64,000 bases of DNA from PALSA-1003 sp963741315 (GCA_963741315.1 CAVUHK010000011.1:10596-74595); one strand, 5' to 3'. Shown: positions 50,354 to 60,685, counted from the stretch's first letter. The notes: generated by a model not told the origin, from the letters alone. Numbers and translations are program-made.

Positions 50354-53013
50354 CTACACGTTCCACGGTGGGGCGCTCTCGGTCGACAGGCCATAGCGCC
50401 TGATCGCTTCGCCGACGACGCCGCGAGGCAATGTACCGTGCCCGGCCAGGACATCTAGACGCCGCAACCACGACATGGTGGCGATCGACCTCGAAGAAAT
50501 TGCGTAGCGCAGACCGCGTGTCGCTGCGGCCGAAGCCGTCGGTGCCCAGCGCTACGAAGCGCCCGTTTGTGTACGCGGCAATCAGCTGCGGATACGCGCG
50601 CACGTAGTCGGTCGCCGCAACGATCGGCGCGTCACCGTCGAGCAGCAAACCAACGTGGCTGCGCCGGGGGGAAAGATCGGGGTGCAGGCGATTCCAGCGC
50701 TCGGCTTCGCGCGCGTCGCGAGCCAGTTCGCTGAAACTGGTCACGCTGTAAGTGTCGCTCGCGACGTTCCAGTCGCGCGCGAGCAGTTCTGCCGCCGCGA
50801 TGACTTCGCGCAGGATCGAGCCGCTTCCCAACAATCGGATGACCGACTTTGCCGCCGTCGGGTCGCGCGGCGGCAGGCGATACATACCTTTGATGATGTC
50901 GGGCGCGACGTCGTCGGGGAGCGACGGTTGCGCATAGTTTTCGTTGGCGACAGTGATGTAGTAGAACTCGTCGGCCTGCTGTTCCATCATCCGGCGCATG
51001 CCGTGGTCCATGATCACCGCGATTTCATGCGCGAATGCTGGATCGTAGGCACGGCAATTCGGGACCATGGCCGCGATGACATGGCTGTTGCCGTCCTGAT
51101 GCTGCAGCCCCTCGCCGCCGAGCGTCGTACGTCCCGCGGTCGCGCCGAGCAGAAAGCCGCGCGCACGCTGGTCCGCAGCGGCCCAGATGAGGTCGCCCAC
51201 GCGCTGGAAGCCGAACATCGAATAGTAGATGTAGAAAGGCAGCATCGCGTGGCCGTGGACGCTGTACGACGTCGCCGCGGCGGTCCACGACGACAACGCA
51301 CCCGCCTCGGTGATGCCTTCTTCGAGCAGCTGGCCGTCGCGGGCTTCCCGATAGTAGAGCAGCGAAGCGGCATCTTCGGGTTCGTACTGCTGCCCTGTAG
51401 GCGAGTAGATGCCGATCTGGCGAAACAGGTTTGCCATGCCGAAGGTGCGCGCTTCGTCCGCCACGATCGGCACGATGCGCGGACCCAGCGTCTTGTCCTT
51501 GAGCAAGCCGCTGAGCAGGCGCACGGCGGCCATGGTCGTCGACATTTCCTTGCCCTGGGCCTGCAGCGCGAACTGCGCGTAGCCGGCAAGATCCGGGATG
51601 GCGACTGCGTTGCCGCGCTGGCGTCTCGACGGTAGCGCGCCCCCCAGCGCGACGCGTCGCTCGCGCAGATACGCCATTTCGCGGCTTGATTCCGGCGGAC
51701 GATAGAACTTCAACTGTGCCACGTCGTCGTCGGTGAGCGGCAAGGCGAAGCGATCGCGGAATTCCTTGAGGGCATCGACGTCGAGTTTCTTCTGCTGGTG
51801 CACGGTCATCCGCGATTCCCCGGCGCGCCCCATGCCGTAGCCTTTCTTGGTCTTGGCCAGGATCACCGTGGGTCGGCCCTGGTGCAGCGTTGCCGCGCGG
51901 AAGGCGGCGTGCAGCTTGCGAAAGTCGTGACCGCCGCGCTTGAGCGAATCGATCTGCGCTTCGCTGACATCGGCGACGATTTCGCCGCAGTTCCGGCGCG
52001 CGGCTGAAGAAGCGCTCGAAGTTGTACTTGCCGTCGTTGGCGCCGAGCGTCTGGTATTCGCCGTCGGTGGTTTCCGCGAAGGCGCGCAGCAGGCTGTGCG
52101 TCTTGTCGCGCGCGAACAGCGCGTCCCAGTCCGAACCCCACAGCACCTTGATGACGTTCCAGCCTGCGCCGCTGAACAGCGATTCGAGTTCCTGGATGAT
52201 CTGGCCGTTGCCGCGAACCGGGCCATCGAGCCGTTGCAGGTTGCAGTTGACGACGAAGGTGAGGTTGTCGAGGTTTTCCCGCGCGGCCAGCGTCAGCGCG
52301 CCGATCGATTCGGGTTCGTCCATCTCGCCGTCGCCGACCACGGCCCAGACACGGCGTCCACGGGTGTCGACGATATCGCGATGCTCGAGATAGCGCATGA
52401 ATCGCGCCTGGTAGATCGCGCTCATCGGGCCGATGCCCATCGACCCGGTGGGGAACTGCCAGAAGTCGGGCATCAGCCAGGGGTGCGGATACGACGACAG
52501 GCCCTGCCCGCCGACCTCCTGTCGGAAATTGGCGAGGTGGGCTTCGGAAAGCCGTCCTTCCAGAAACGCGCGCGCGTAGACGCCTGGCGCCGAGTGCGGC
52601 TGGAAGAACACCAGGTCGCCGCCGCGGCCCTGATCGGCGCGGAAGAAGTGATTGAAACCGACTTCGAAAATTTCCGCGGCCGACGCGTAGCTGCCGATGT
52701 GGCCGCCGAGTTCGCCATACGCCACGTTGGCGCGCACGACCATGGCCAGTGCATTCCAGCGCACGATCGACGTGATGCGTTCCTCGATGCCGAGGTCGCC
52801 TGGATACAGGCCTTCACTCTCCACCGGGATCGTGTTGCGGTACGCCGAGTAAGGCGGCACGTTGGCGACGATGCCGTGCTGCTGCGCCTGTTCCTCGAGG
52901 AAGCGCAGCAGCGCCAGCGCGCGCTCGTGCCCCTCGACCCGGACCACCGATTCGAGCGCATCGAGCCACTCGCGCGTCTCTTCGGGATCGCTGTCGACGG
53001 GTTCGTTCTTCAT
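50354..53013 (-). CDS. aceE: Pyruvate dehydrogenase E1, homodimeric type (two frame breaks)
   Basis: E1 decarboxylates pyruvate with thiamine diphosphate and passes acetyl groups to E2. The N-terminal half (RNTIPVESEGLYPGDLGIEERI, GDGEMDEPESIGALTLAAREN) breaks off near 51981-51995 and continues in the next frame (EIVADVSEAQIDSLKRGGHD to RSALRNFFEVDRHHVVVAA). A second extra base near 50451-50464 hides the true end LDVLAGHGTLPRGVVGEAIRRYG and SAPPWNV, with TAG at 50356-50354. Corrected length is 885 residues, normal for the family. No E2 or E3 gene lies next to it. Confidence 0.92.
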
Positions 53014-53132
53014 CGCAATGCAATTATGATGTCAGCGCTCGCATTGTGCTTGCCATCGATTCCTGCCACCATTGGCGACCGGCGTCCGGCTTCTGGCGGC
53101 ACACGGGGTGAGCGTTCTGGAGGAGGGCTCGC

Positions 53133-54122
53133 ATGGCAACTGGGCGCACAGTGCCGGGATCGATGGACAACCACGCAGACGGTCGATCGCCGGTCACGCC
53201 AGTACGTAAACTCGGCGTGCGAAAAATTGTCTTCGTCGGCGCGCTGGCGTTCTGCGCGACAACCGCAGCGCTCGCGCAGCAGGCGGCAAAACCGGTCTGG
53301 TCGCCGACCTCTCCGACGCTCAAGAAGATCGACGCGTCCGGCGTCGTGAAGGTCGGCTATCGCGAGAACTCGCCGCCGTTCGCCTTCCTCGACGCAAAGC
53401 GCAAGCCCATCGGCTATTCGCTCGATCTTTGCGAGACCGTTGTCGATGCGATCGCCGCGGAGCTGGGCCATGACATTCGAGTCGAGTTCCAGCCGGTGAC
53501 ACCGGAGAATCGCTTCGATCTCGTCACCTCCGGCGCCATCGATCTCGAATGCGGCTCGACGACCAATAACGCCGAACGACGCAAGACCGTTGCGTTTTCA
53601 CCAACCATGTTCGTCACCGGCACGAAACTGCTGGTCAAGCGTGGCAGCGGCATCCGTTCGCTCGCCGGGCTCGATGGCAAGACCGTGGTTCTTACCCGAG
53701 GCACCGTGCATGAGACAGCGGTGCCGAAGATTGCGCAGCGACGCAACCTCAAGATCAATTTCGTGTTCGCCGGCGACCATCACGAATCGTTGCAGATGCT
53801 CGCGTCGGGCAAGGCCGATGCGTTTGCGAACGACGACGTCCAGCTCAGCGGCATCGTCGCCGCCACCGGTTCGGGCGCCGACTACCGCATCGTCGGCGAA
53901 TACCTGACCTACGCCGATTACGCACTCATGTTCCGCAAGGACGATCCCGAGTTCGCCGAGGTCGTCGCGGGAGCCTTCCGAAAGCTTGCCGGCAGCCGGG
54001 AAATCGTCGCCATCTACGACCGCTGGTTCGTCAAGGCGCTGCCGTCGGGCGTCCGCCTCGACCTTCCGATGAGTCCGCACCTCGAGGAGTTGTTTCAGGT
54101 ACAGGGCCTTCCGGGGGACTAG
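53133..54122 (+). CDS. Amino-acid ABC transporter substrate-binding protein (GltI-like)
   Basis: A 329-residue periplasmic binding protein, SBP_bac_3 family. After an unusually long N-region comes the signal peptide (KIVFVGALAFCATTAALAQ), then VVKVGYRENSPPFAFLDAKRKPIGYSLDLC, VTPENRFDLVTSGAIDLECGSTTNN and LTYADYALMFRKDDPEF, typical of glutamate/aspartate binders. ATG 53133 is fixed by a strong ribosome site (GGAGGAGGG, about 5-6 bases upstream). No permease or ATPase genes are adjacent, so it serves a transporter elsewhere. dctA follows. Confidence 0.9.
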   Translation: MATGRTVPGSMDNHADGRSPVTPVRKLGVRKIVFVGALAFCATTAALAQQAAKPVWSPTSPTLKKIDASGVVKVGYRENSPPFAFLDAKRKPIGYSLDLCETVVDAIAAELGHDIRVEFQPVTPENRFDLVTSGAIDLECGSTTNNAERRKTVAFSPTMFVTGTKLLVKRGSGIRSLAGLDGKTVVLTRGTVHETAVPKIAQRRNLKINFVFAGDHHESLQMLASGKADAFANDDVQLSGIVAATGSGADYRIVGEYLTYADYALMFRKDDPEFAEVVAGAFRKLAGSREIVAIYDRWFVKALPSGVRLDLPMSPHLEELFQVQGLPGD

Positions 54123-54239
54123 ACTCGCGACCCGCATCAACAGCGCGTGCGTCATGCAAGCCGCTGCGATCGATACAACAATGTCAGGGAGCGCTCATCC
54201 GGGCCGACCTGGATGAAATGCAGTCAAGGAGAACCAGAG

Positions 54240-55577
54240 ATGACGAGCACTGCGCACAAGCCGCTCTACAAGTCGCTGTACTTCCAGGTCATCACCGCGA
54301 TCGTGATCGGCGTGCTGCTCGGTCATTTTTATCCGGAGGCCGGCGCAGCGATGAAACCGCTGGGCGACGGCTTCATCAAGCTCATCAAGATGATCATCGC
54401 GCCGATCATCTTCTGCACCGTCGTCGTCGGCATCGCGGGCATGGAAGACATGAAGAAGGTCGGCAAGACCGGCGGAATGGCGCTGTTGTACTTCGAGATC
54501 GTGAGCTCGATTGCGCTGGTCGTCGGCCTCACCATCGTCAATATCGTGCAGCCGGGCGCGGGAATGAACATCGACCCCGCGTCGCTGGACACCAAGGGCA
54601 TCGCCGCGTACGCCAAGCCGGGCCAGATGCAGAGTACGACCGAATTCCTGCTGGCGATCATACCCAACACGCTGGTCGATGCCTTCGCCAAGGGCGAGAT
54701 CCTGCAGGTGCTGCTGATCGCGGTGCTGTTCGGATTCTGTCTGCACCGCTTCGGCGGACGCGGCACGCTCGTGTTCGACATGATCGAAAAGACCAGCCAC
54801 GTGCTGTTCGCGATCGTTGGCGTCATCATGAAGCTCGCGCCCATCGGCGCATTCGGCGCGATGGCGTTCACCATCGGCAAGTACGGCGTGGACTCGCTGG
54901 TCTCCCTCGCCAAGCTGATGGGAACGTTTTACCTCACCTGCCTCATTTTCATCCTGGTGGTTCTCGGCCTCATTGCGCGCTTACATGGGTTCAGCATTCT
55001 CAAGTTCATCCGCTACATCAAGGAGGAGCTGCTGATCGTGCTGGGCACCTCGTCGTCCGAATCGGTGCTGCCGCGAATGATGGCGAAGATGGAGAACCTC
55101 GGCGTCAAGAAGTCGACCGTCGGCCTGGTCATTCCGACCGGCTATTCGTTCAATCTCGACGGAACATCGATCTACCTGACGATGGCAGCGGTGTTCATCG
55201 CCCAGGCGACCAACACGCCGATGTCGCTGACGCAACAGCTGACGCTGCTCGCGGTATTGCTGCTGACGTCGAAAGGCGCCGCCGGCGTTACCGGCAGCGG
55301 CTTCATCGTGCTCGCGGCGACGCTCTCGGCGGTAGGCAATGTGCCGGTCGCCGGCCTGGCGCTCATTCTTGGCGTCGACCGCTTCATGTCCGAGGCGCGC
55401 GCACTCACCAATCTCATAGGCAATGGCGTCGCGACGGTGGTGGTCGGCAAGTGGTGCGGCGAGCTCGATGCCGAGCGCATGCAAAAAGTGCTCGACAAGG
55501 AAACTGACGACGACGCTGAGGAACCCGAAAAGGTCATCGACAAGGTCGTCGACCACATGGCGGTCAAGACGTCGTAG
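54240..55577 (+). CDS. dctA: C4-dicarboxylate transporter DctA
   Basis: A 445-residue DAACS-family symporter importing succinate, fumarate and malate with protons or sodium. Conserved: KSLYFQVITAIVIGVLLGHFYP, PLGDGFIKLIKMIIAPIIFCTVVVGIAG, the substrate hairpin GTSSSESVLPRMM, IPTGYSFNLDGTSIYLTMAAVFIAQA, and GSGFIVLAATLSAVG with DRFMSEARALTNLIGNGVATVVV. ATG 54240 has AAGGAGA upstream. It has an acidic C-terminal tail. It lies 118 bases after the amino-acid binding protein gene. Confidence 0.95.
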   Translation: MTSTAHKPLYKSLYFQVITAIVIGVLLGHFYPEAGAAMKPLGDGFIKLIKMIIAPIIFCTVVVGIAGMEDMKKVGKTGGMALLYFEIVSSIALVVGLTIVNIVQPGAGMNIDPASLDTKGIAAYAKPGQMQSTTEFLLAIIPNTLVDAFAKGEILQVLLIAVLFGFCLHRFGGRGTLVFDMIEKTSHVLFAIVGVIMKLAPIGAFGAMAFTIGKYGVDSLVSLAKLMGTFYLTCLIFILVVLGLIARLHGFSILKFIRYIKEELLIVLGTSSSESVLPRMMAKMENLGVKKSTVGLVIPTGYSFNLDGTSIYLTMAAVFIAQATNTPMSLTQQLTLLAVLLLTSKGAAGVTGSGFIVLAATLSAVGNVPVAGLALILGVDRFMSEARALTNLIGNGVATVVVGKWCGELDAERMQKVLDKETDDDAEEPEKVIDKVVDHMAVKTS

Positions 55578-55610
55578 ATCAGCGCCACTCCGGTTGTGCG
55601 GGGCTCTCGC

Positions 55611-55931
55611 TCAGCCGCCCGGTGGCCGGTACGCGACCACCTTCTTGGTCGCCGCGTCGACTTCCTCGGGAGTCAAGAGCACGATCGTCCTCGTGGACGC
55701 CTTCCCGGACTGTCCCACGGCAAGCGCCAGCGCCGCGGCCGACGCGTTGTCAGGCATGTCGGCAAGCACATAGACGTCGGTTCCCCCAAAGCCGAAGTAG
55801 ACCGCCTCGAGCCGGCCACCGGCGCCCGCGATCGACTTTTCCAGCGCGGCACGACGCCCGGTGCCCCCATCTTTCACGAGTCCCTTGGCTCCTTCCGCCG
55901 TGTACTTCCCCTCAAACAGAAATTTCGGCAT
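55611..55931 (-). CDS. GYD-domain protein
   Basis: A 106-residue protein of the GYD family: KFLFEGKYTAEGAKGLVKDGGTGRRAALEKSIAGAGGRLEAVYFGFGGTDVYVLADMPDNASAAALALAV. The fold is a small alpha/beta dimer, and no function is established. Length is standard; ATG 55931. It is convergent with dctA and divergent from the DUF1576 gene. Confidence 0.88.
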   Translation of the reverse strand: MPKFLFEGKYTAEGAKGLVKDGGTGRRAALEKSIAGAGGRLEAVYFGFGGTDVYVLADMPDNASAAALALAVGQSGKASTRTIVLLTPEEVDAATKKVVAYRPPGG

Positions 55932-56039
55932 GGTTTCATTCCTCCTCGATTGAGCCGCTTCGCGCCGACCGTGGCACGTTGGACAAGGCTACACCAACCC
56001 AACCGCGCGCGTCCTCGCGCCCTGTAAAATCAGCATGCG

Positions 56040-57332
56040 ATGAGAACCGACGTTGTTGGCAACGACATCGAACCCATACGTTACAGCGATAACGTCGTCC
56101 TGCTCATCGTCGCGTTGTGCCCCCTGGCGTTCGTCTGCTTCGGACTGCTGGTTGCCTCGCCACGGGAAATTCTCGACGGCATGGTCAGGATTCTCACCTC
56201 ACGCGACACGCTCATAACCGACTACATCGGCCTCGGCGGCATGGGCGCAACCTTCGTCAACGCCGGCCTCGTCACGCTGCTGGCGATCCTTGTCTATCAT
56301 CGTTGCGCCGCGCCGATCGGCGGATCTGCAGTCGCCTGTCTCTTTCTCGTTCTCGGCTTCGCGCTGTTCGGCAAGAATCTGCTCAATATCTGGTTCATCG
56401 TCGCCGGCGTCGCGCTGTATTCGAAGTTCAAGCGGCAGCCGTTCGCGACACACATCAACACCGCATTCTTCGGTACTGCACTGGCGCCGATTTTCTCAGA
56501 AATCCTTTTCAGCACCTCGTTGCCTTACTCCGTCAGCGTGCCGCTGAGCATTGCCACGACCTTGCTGATCGGATTCATCCTGGTGCCCGTGGCGGCGCAA
56601 GTGTTCAAGGCGCACGAGGGCTTCACGCTCTACAACATCGGCTTCGCGGCCGGCATCATCGGCACGCTGGTCGTCGGGATCTACAAGTCCTACGGCTTCG
56701 TGCCCGAGCCCATATTCATCTGGACGACCGGCAACAACTTGCTGCTCGGAACACTGCTGCTCGCCGTCTTCATTGCCATGGCGGCGGGCGCGCTGCTGCT
56801 GGACCGCAATGCGCTGACGAAAGAGCGCTGCATCATGCGCCTTCCGGGACAGGCACCCACCGATTTTCTGGCGTCCGCTGGCATCGGGCCGGTCCTGCTC
56901 AACATGAGCCTGACCGGCGCCATGGGTACGGGCTATGTACTGCTCGTCGGTGGCGATCTCAACGGACCTACGATCGGGGCGATCCTGTCGATTGTCGGAT
57001 TCGCGGCATTCGGCAAGCACCCGAAAAACATCCTCCCCATCATGGTTGGCGTGTTCATTGCATCGCTAACTAAGTCATGGAATGCTCACGATGCAGGAGC
57101 GGTGCTCGCAGCGCTGTTCGGGACGACGCTGGCGCCGATCGCCGGTCGCTTCGGCTGGCACTGGGGGATTGTCGCCGGCTTCGTCCACTCCTCGGTGGCG
57201 CAAAGCGTCGGCGGCTTCCACGGGGGGCTGGTCTTGTACAACAACGGATTCGCCGCCGGACTGGTGGCGTCGGTTCTGGTTCCGGTCATTGTCGCGGTCC
57301 AGCCACGCGCGGGGAATGACGGCGCAACGTAA
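56040..57332 (+). CDS. DUF1576 polytopic membrane protein
   Basis: A 430-residue protein with ten or more hydrophobic helices. It shows internal duplication: GLGGMGATFVNAGLVTLLAI and FKAHEGFTLYNIGFAAGIIGTLVV in the first half, NMSLTGAMGTGYVLLVGGDLNGPTIGAILSIVGFAAFGKHPKNILPIM and SVGGFHGGLVLYNNGFAAGLVA in the second. These are hallmarks of DUF1576, probably a transporter of unknown substrate. ATG 56040. No clear ribosome site is seen; TAAAAT at 56025-56030 could be a -10 box. A four-helix protein gene follows after 17 bases. Confidence 0.87.
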   Translation: MRTDVVGNDIEPIRYSDNVVLLIVALCPLAFVCFGLLVASPREILDGMVRILTSRDTLITDYIGLGGMGATFVNAGLVTLLAILVYHRCAAPIGGSAVACLFLVLGFALFGKNLLNIWFIVAGVALYSKFKRQPFATHINTAFFGTALAPIFSEILFSTSLPYSVSVPLSIATTLLIGFILVPVAAQVFKAHEGFTLYNIGFAAGIIGTLVVGIYKSYGFVPEPIFIWTTGNNLLLGTLLLAVFIAMAAGALLLDRNALTKERCIMRLPGQAPTDFLASAGIGPVLLNMSLTGAMGTGYVLLVGGDLNGPTIGAILSIVGFAAFGKHPKNILPIMVGVFIASLTKSWNAHDAGAVLAALFGTTLAPIAGRFGWHWGIVAGFVHSSVAQSVGGFHGGLVLYNNGFAAGLVASVLVPVIVAVQPRAGNDGAT

Positions 57333-57349
57333 TCGAGAGGGGTTCGCTC

Positions 57350-57847
57350 ATGATTCTGGGAATGTCGTTGCCAACGTTCACCCTGCTGCACGTCGTCATC
57401 AGCCTCGTCGCTATCGCCGCGGGCGTCATCGTTCTGCTCGGCATGCTGGGTTCGAACCGGCTCGCTGGCTGGACCGCACTGTTCCTTGCCACGACCGTGC
57501 TGACGAGCGCGACCGGCTTCCTGTTTCCATTCACCCGCCTGCTACCCTCGCACATCGTCGGCATCATTTCCCTCGTTGTGCTGGCCGTCGCCATCATTGC
57601 GCTGTACTTCTGTCGCCTCGCCGGAGCTTGGCGCTGGATCTACGTCGCCAGCGCGGTACTCGCGCTCTATCTCAACGTTTTCGTGCTGGTGGTGCAGGCT
57701 TTCCAGAAGATCTCGTTCCTGAAGGCGCTCGCGCCGACCCAAACCGAAGTCCCATTCGTTGCCGCGCAGGCGGTCACGCTGCTGATTTTCATTGTGCTCG
57801 GCGTGCTGGCGATACGATCGTTTCATCCCGTCCCGGGCAATCCATAG
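57350..57847 (+). CDS. Four-helix membrane protein
   Basis: A 165-residue hydrophobic protein with about five segments: LLHVVISLVAIAAGVIVLLGML, WTALFLATTVLTSATGFLFPF, HIVGIISLVVLAVAIIALYF, WIYVASAVLALYLNVFVLVVQAF and a last helix before the C-terminus. I recognise no named family or active site. GAGAGG lies 10 bases before ATG 57350. It is probably co-transcribed with the DUF1576 gene and with the pirin gene 32 bases downstream. Confidence 0.75.
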   Translation: MILGMSLPTFTLLHVVISLVAIAAGVIVLLGMLGSNRLAGWTALFLATTVLTSATGFLFPFTRLLPSHIVGIISLVVLAVAIIALYFCRLAGAWRWIYVASAVLALYLNVFVLVVQAFQKISFLKALAPTQTEVPFVAAQAVTLLIFIVLGVLAIRSFHPVPGNP

Positions 57848-57879
57848 CGCGCGTCGCGATATTCGCGGAGTAAACCGAC

Positions 57880-58581
57880 ATGCTGCAAATTCGCAAGGCC
57901 GGGACTCGCGGCGTTGCCAACTTCGGTTGGCTCGACAGCCGGCATACGTTTTCGTTCGGTGAATATCATCATCCCGAACACATGGGTTTCGGCCCGTTAC
58001 GCGTGATCAACGAAGACCGGGTCAGCCCCGGCCAGGGTTTCGGCACGCATGGTCACCGAGACATGGAGATCATTTCCTATGTGCTGGAAGGTGCTCTGGA
58101 ACACAAGGACAGCATCGGGACCGGATCGGTCATCCGGCCCGGTGACGTGCAGGTGATGTCCGCGGGCACCGGCATTCGCCACAGCGAGTTCAACCACTCG
58201 AAGAGCGACCCGGTGCATTTCCTGCAAATCTGGGTGATCCCCGATCGCGAGGGCATCGCGCCGCGTTACGAGCAGAAATCATTCACCGATGCGGACAAGC
58301 GCGGGCGCCTGTGCCTCGTGGGCTCTGCGGATGGACGCCATGGTTCGGTCGTGATTCATCAGGACGTCGAACTTTTCGCGGCGCTGCTCGGTGACGGCGA
58401 CGGGCTGTCGCATGAGGTCGCACCGGGAAGACGGAGCTGGCTGCAGGTGCTGCGCGGCGCGGTTTCCCTGAACGGGCAGCAGCTCGATGAGGGCGACGGC
58501 GCTGCCGCACTGCGCGAATCGAAGCTGCTGATCAAGGGCCGCGGCGACGGCAGCGAAATTCTGCTCTTTGACCTGCCGTGA
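57880..58581 (+). CDS. Pirin family protein (YhhW-like)
   Basis: A 233-residue bicupin. The N-terminal cupin holds metal ligands in FGTHGHRDMEIISYVLEGALEHKDS (His-x-His, Glu) and AGTGIRHSEFNHS. It starts with the pirin signature SRHTFSFGEYHHPEHMGFGPLRVINEDRVSPG. E. coli YhhW shows quercetin 2,3-dioxygenase activity in vitro; the physiological role is unclear. ATG 57880 follows the membrane protein gene by 32 bases. Confidence 0.93.
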   Translation: MLQIRKAGTRGVANFGWLDSRHTFSFGEYHHPEHMGFGPLRVINEDRVSPGQGFGTHGHRDMEIISYVLEGALEHKDSIGTGSVIRPGDVQVMSAGTGIRHSEFNHSKSDPVHFLQIWVIPDREGIAPRYEQKSFTDADKRGRLCLVGSADGRHGSVVIHQDVELFAALLGDGDGLSHEVAPGRRSWLQVLRGAVSLNGQQLDEGDGAAALRESKLLIKGRGDGSEILLFDLP

Positions 58582-58642
58582 CTTGGCGGGCCGCAATCTA
58601 GAGTGCGCTTGCACGCGTCCCACCGTCTGAAAGGAATGTGCC

Positions 58643-59503
58643 ATGGCCGGGGAAAACAACATAGTCATCGAGGCGTGGAACACCGTCCTGTTCGACAAGT
58701 TTTGCCGCTTCAAGCACCTGCTAATCGACGGCCTCGCGCCGCATAGCAACGAAGCGCTTACCCGGCGCAACTATGCCCTAGGGTCGCGCGTGCTCGACGT
58801 CGGCTGTGGATTCGGCGACAGCACGCGACTCATTGCCCGTCGCCTGGGGCCCTCGGGCGCCGCGATCGGGGTCGATTGCGCGGACAATTTCATCAAAGCG
58901 GCCACGAGTGAATCCGCCGACGTCGCCAACGCGTCGTACTTTGTCGCGGACGTGCAGGTCGACGATCTGCGCGGCCCCTACGATGCCGCGTTCTCGCGTT
59001 TCGGGACCATGTTCTTCATGTCGCCGGGCGCCGCCATGCGCAATGTTCGCAAGGCGCTCAAGCCCGGCGGCGAACTGACGATGATCGTGTGGCGTCGTCG
59101 CGAAGAAAACCCCTGGCTGCACGACGCGGAGTTGCGCGTCAAGGAGATCCTACCGCCCGTCTCTCACGAGGACACCGACCAGGTGCATTGCGGACCGGGG
59201 CCGTTTTCGATGTCCGGCCCGGACATGGTCAGTACGCTGCTGCGCAGCGCCGGCTACGGCCACATCGCCTTCGAGCGCTTCGACGCCGACATCTGCATCG
59301 GCAAGGACGTCGCCGAAGCGGTCGAGTTCGCCATGGCCTTGGGTCCAGCCGGCGAGATCATCCGTCTGTCCGGTGAGCTCGGACAACAGCGCAAACCCGA
59401 AGTCATGGTCGCGCTGCGCGAAACGTTGTCGCCCTACCTGCGGACTGACGGCGTCTGGGCGCCATCGAGCACGTGGTTCGTTACCGCGCGAAACGGGAAT
59501 TGA
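58643..59503 (+). CDS. Class I SAM-dependent methyltransferase
   Basis: A 286-residue methyltransferase with motif I VLDVGCGFGDSTRLIARRLG, acidic VDCAD ending strand 2, DAAFSRFGTMFFMSPGAAMRNVRKALKPGGELTMIVWRR, and a C-terminal substrate domain. It resembles the UbiE/ubiquinone-type and small-molecule methyltransferases. The substrate is unknown. ATG 58643 has AAAGGAA upstream. It is the last plus-strand gene before the convergent exporter operon. Confidence 0.87.
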   Translation: MAGENNIVIEAWNTVLFDKFCRFKHLLIDGLAPHSNEALTRRNYALGSRVLDVGCGFGDSTRLIARRLGPSGAAIGVDCADNFIKAATSESADVANASYFVADVQVDDLRGPYDAAFSRFGTMFFMSPGAAMRNVRKALKPGGELTMIVWRRREENPWLHDAELRVKEILPPVSHEDTDQVHCGPGPFSMSGPDMVSTLLRSAGYGHIAFERFDADICIGKDVAEAVEFAMALGPAGEIIRLSGELGQQRKPEVMVALRETLSPYLRTDGVWAPSSTWFVTARNGN

Positions 59504-59533
59504 CCTTCTGCGGCTGACGGTTTGGTTTGCGCG

Positions 59534-60679
59534 TCAGTCGAGCGTGCGCCGGTAGCGCAGCAGCGCGATCGCCGCCATCGTGAACATGAACGCGGCAATG
59601 GGCCACAGATGCGGCGCGATGTCGGCCGCTGAGTTCCCCTTCAGCAGTACGCCCCGGACGACGCGCAGGAAGTGCGTCAACGGAAATATTTCCCCCACGT
59701 CCTGCGCCCAGCCGGGCATGCCGCGAAAGGGAAACATGAATCCGGAAAGCAGCAGCGAGGGCAGGAAGAAGAAGAACGTCATCTGCATCGCCTGCAGCTG
59801 GTTGCGCGCCACGGTCGAGATGGTGAACCCGAGGGCCAGCAGCGCGGCGATGTAGAGCGTCATCGCGGCGACGAGCAGCACGAGGCTGCCGATCATGGGC
59901 ACGTCGAACAGCGTACGCGCGGCGGTCATGATGATGAACGCCTGCACGAAACCGACAACGATGTACGGAACGATCTTGCCGGTCATCACCTCCAGCGGCG
60001 TGGCAGGCGTCGCCAGCAGGTTCTCGAAGGTGCCGCGCTCGCGCTCGCGTGTCACCGCGAACGCTGTCATCATCACCATCGTCATCTGCAGGATCACGCC
60101 CAGCAATCCGGGGACGATGTTGTACTGGGTGATGCCCTCCGCGTTATAGCGCCGTTGAATGTTCACGCCGAATGGCGCGGCGCCCGGCGCGAGTTTCGCC
60201 AGCGGGCCGATCAGGTCGTGCGCGAGCGCGCGCGAAGCCAGCTGCGAGAGCGCGGCTAGCGCGTTGCCGGTGGCGCCCGGGTCGGTCGCGTCGGCGGCCA
60301 CCAGCAGGTCCGGCGATTCGCCGCGCAAAACGCGCCGGGTGAAATCGGGCGGAAACACCAGCGCGAACTGCACGTCGCCGCGCGCGAGCAGCGCATCGGC
60401 TTCCTGTTCGCTCTGCGGTGCGTGCGTGACCGCGAAGTAGCCCGTGTTGGCGAGGCCCTGGACGATGCTGCGAGTCAGGTCGCTGTGATCGTAGTCGACG
60501 ACCGCGGTCGGCAGCGCCTTGGGGTCGGTATTGATGGCAAAGCCGAAAAGCACCAACTGCAGGATCGGAATGCCGACGATCATCGCGAAGGTCAGGCGGT
60601 CGCGGCGCATCTGCACGAATTCCTTGAGCGCGATGGCAGTGAACCGGGCAAACGAAAAAGGGCTGCGCACGATGGGCAA
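59534..60679 (-). CDS. ABC-2 type exporter permease (YbhR/YhhJ-like)
   Basis: A 381-residue permease: a cytoplasmic N-terminus followed by one helix (FAMIVGIPILQLVLFGFAI), a large periplasmic loop (about 45-175), then five helices including MTMVMMTAFAVTRERERGTFENLLATPATPLEVMTGKIVPY, typical of ABC-2 permeases, and FFFLPSLLLSGFMFPFRGMPGWAQ. It pairs with the ATPase 6 bases upstream and the HlyD-type protein. The start is a TTG at 60679. Likely exports drugs, cations or lipids. Confidence 0.9.
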   Translation of the reverse strand: MPIVRSPFSFARFTAIALKEFVQMRRDRLTFAMIVGIPILQLVLFGFAINTDPKALPTAVVDYDHSDLTRSIVQGLANTGYFAVTHAPQSEQEADALLARGDVQFALVFPPDFTRRVLRGESPDLLVAADATDPGATGNALAALSQLASRALAHDLIGPLAKLAPGAAPFGVNIQRRYNAEGITQYNIVPGLLGVILQMTMVMMTAFAVTRERERGTFENLLATPATPLEVMTGKIVPYIVVGFVQAFIIMTAARTLFDVPMIGSLVLLVAAMTLYIAALLALGFTISTVARNQLQAMQMTFFFFLPSLLLSGFMFPFRGMPGWAQDVGEIFPLTHFLRVVRGVLLKGNSAADIAPHLWPIAAFMFTMAAIALLRYRRTLD

Positions 60680-60685
60680 GTCGTC

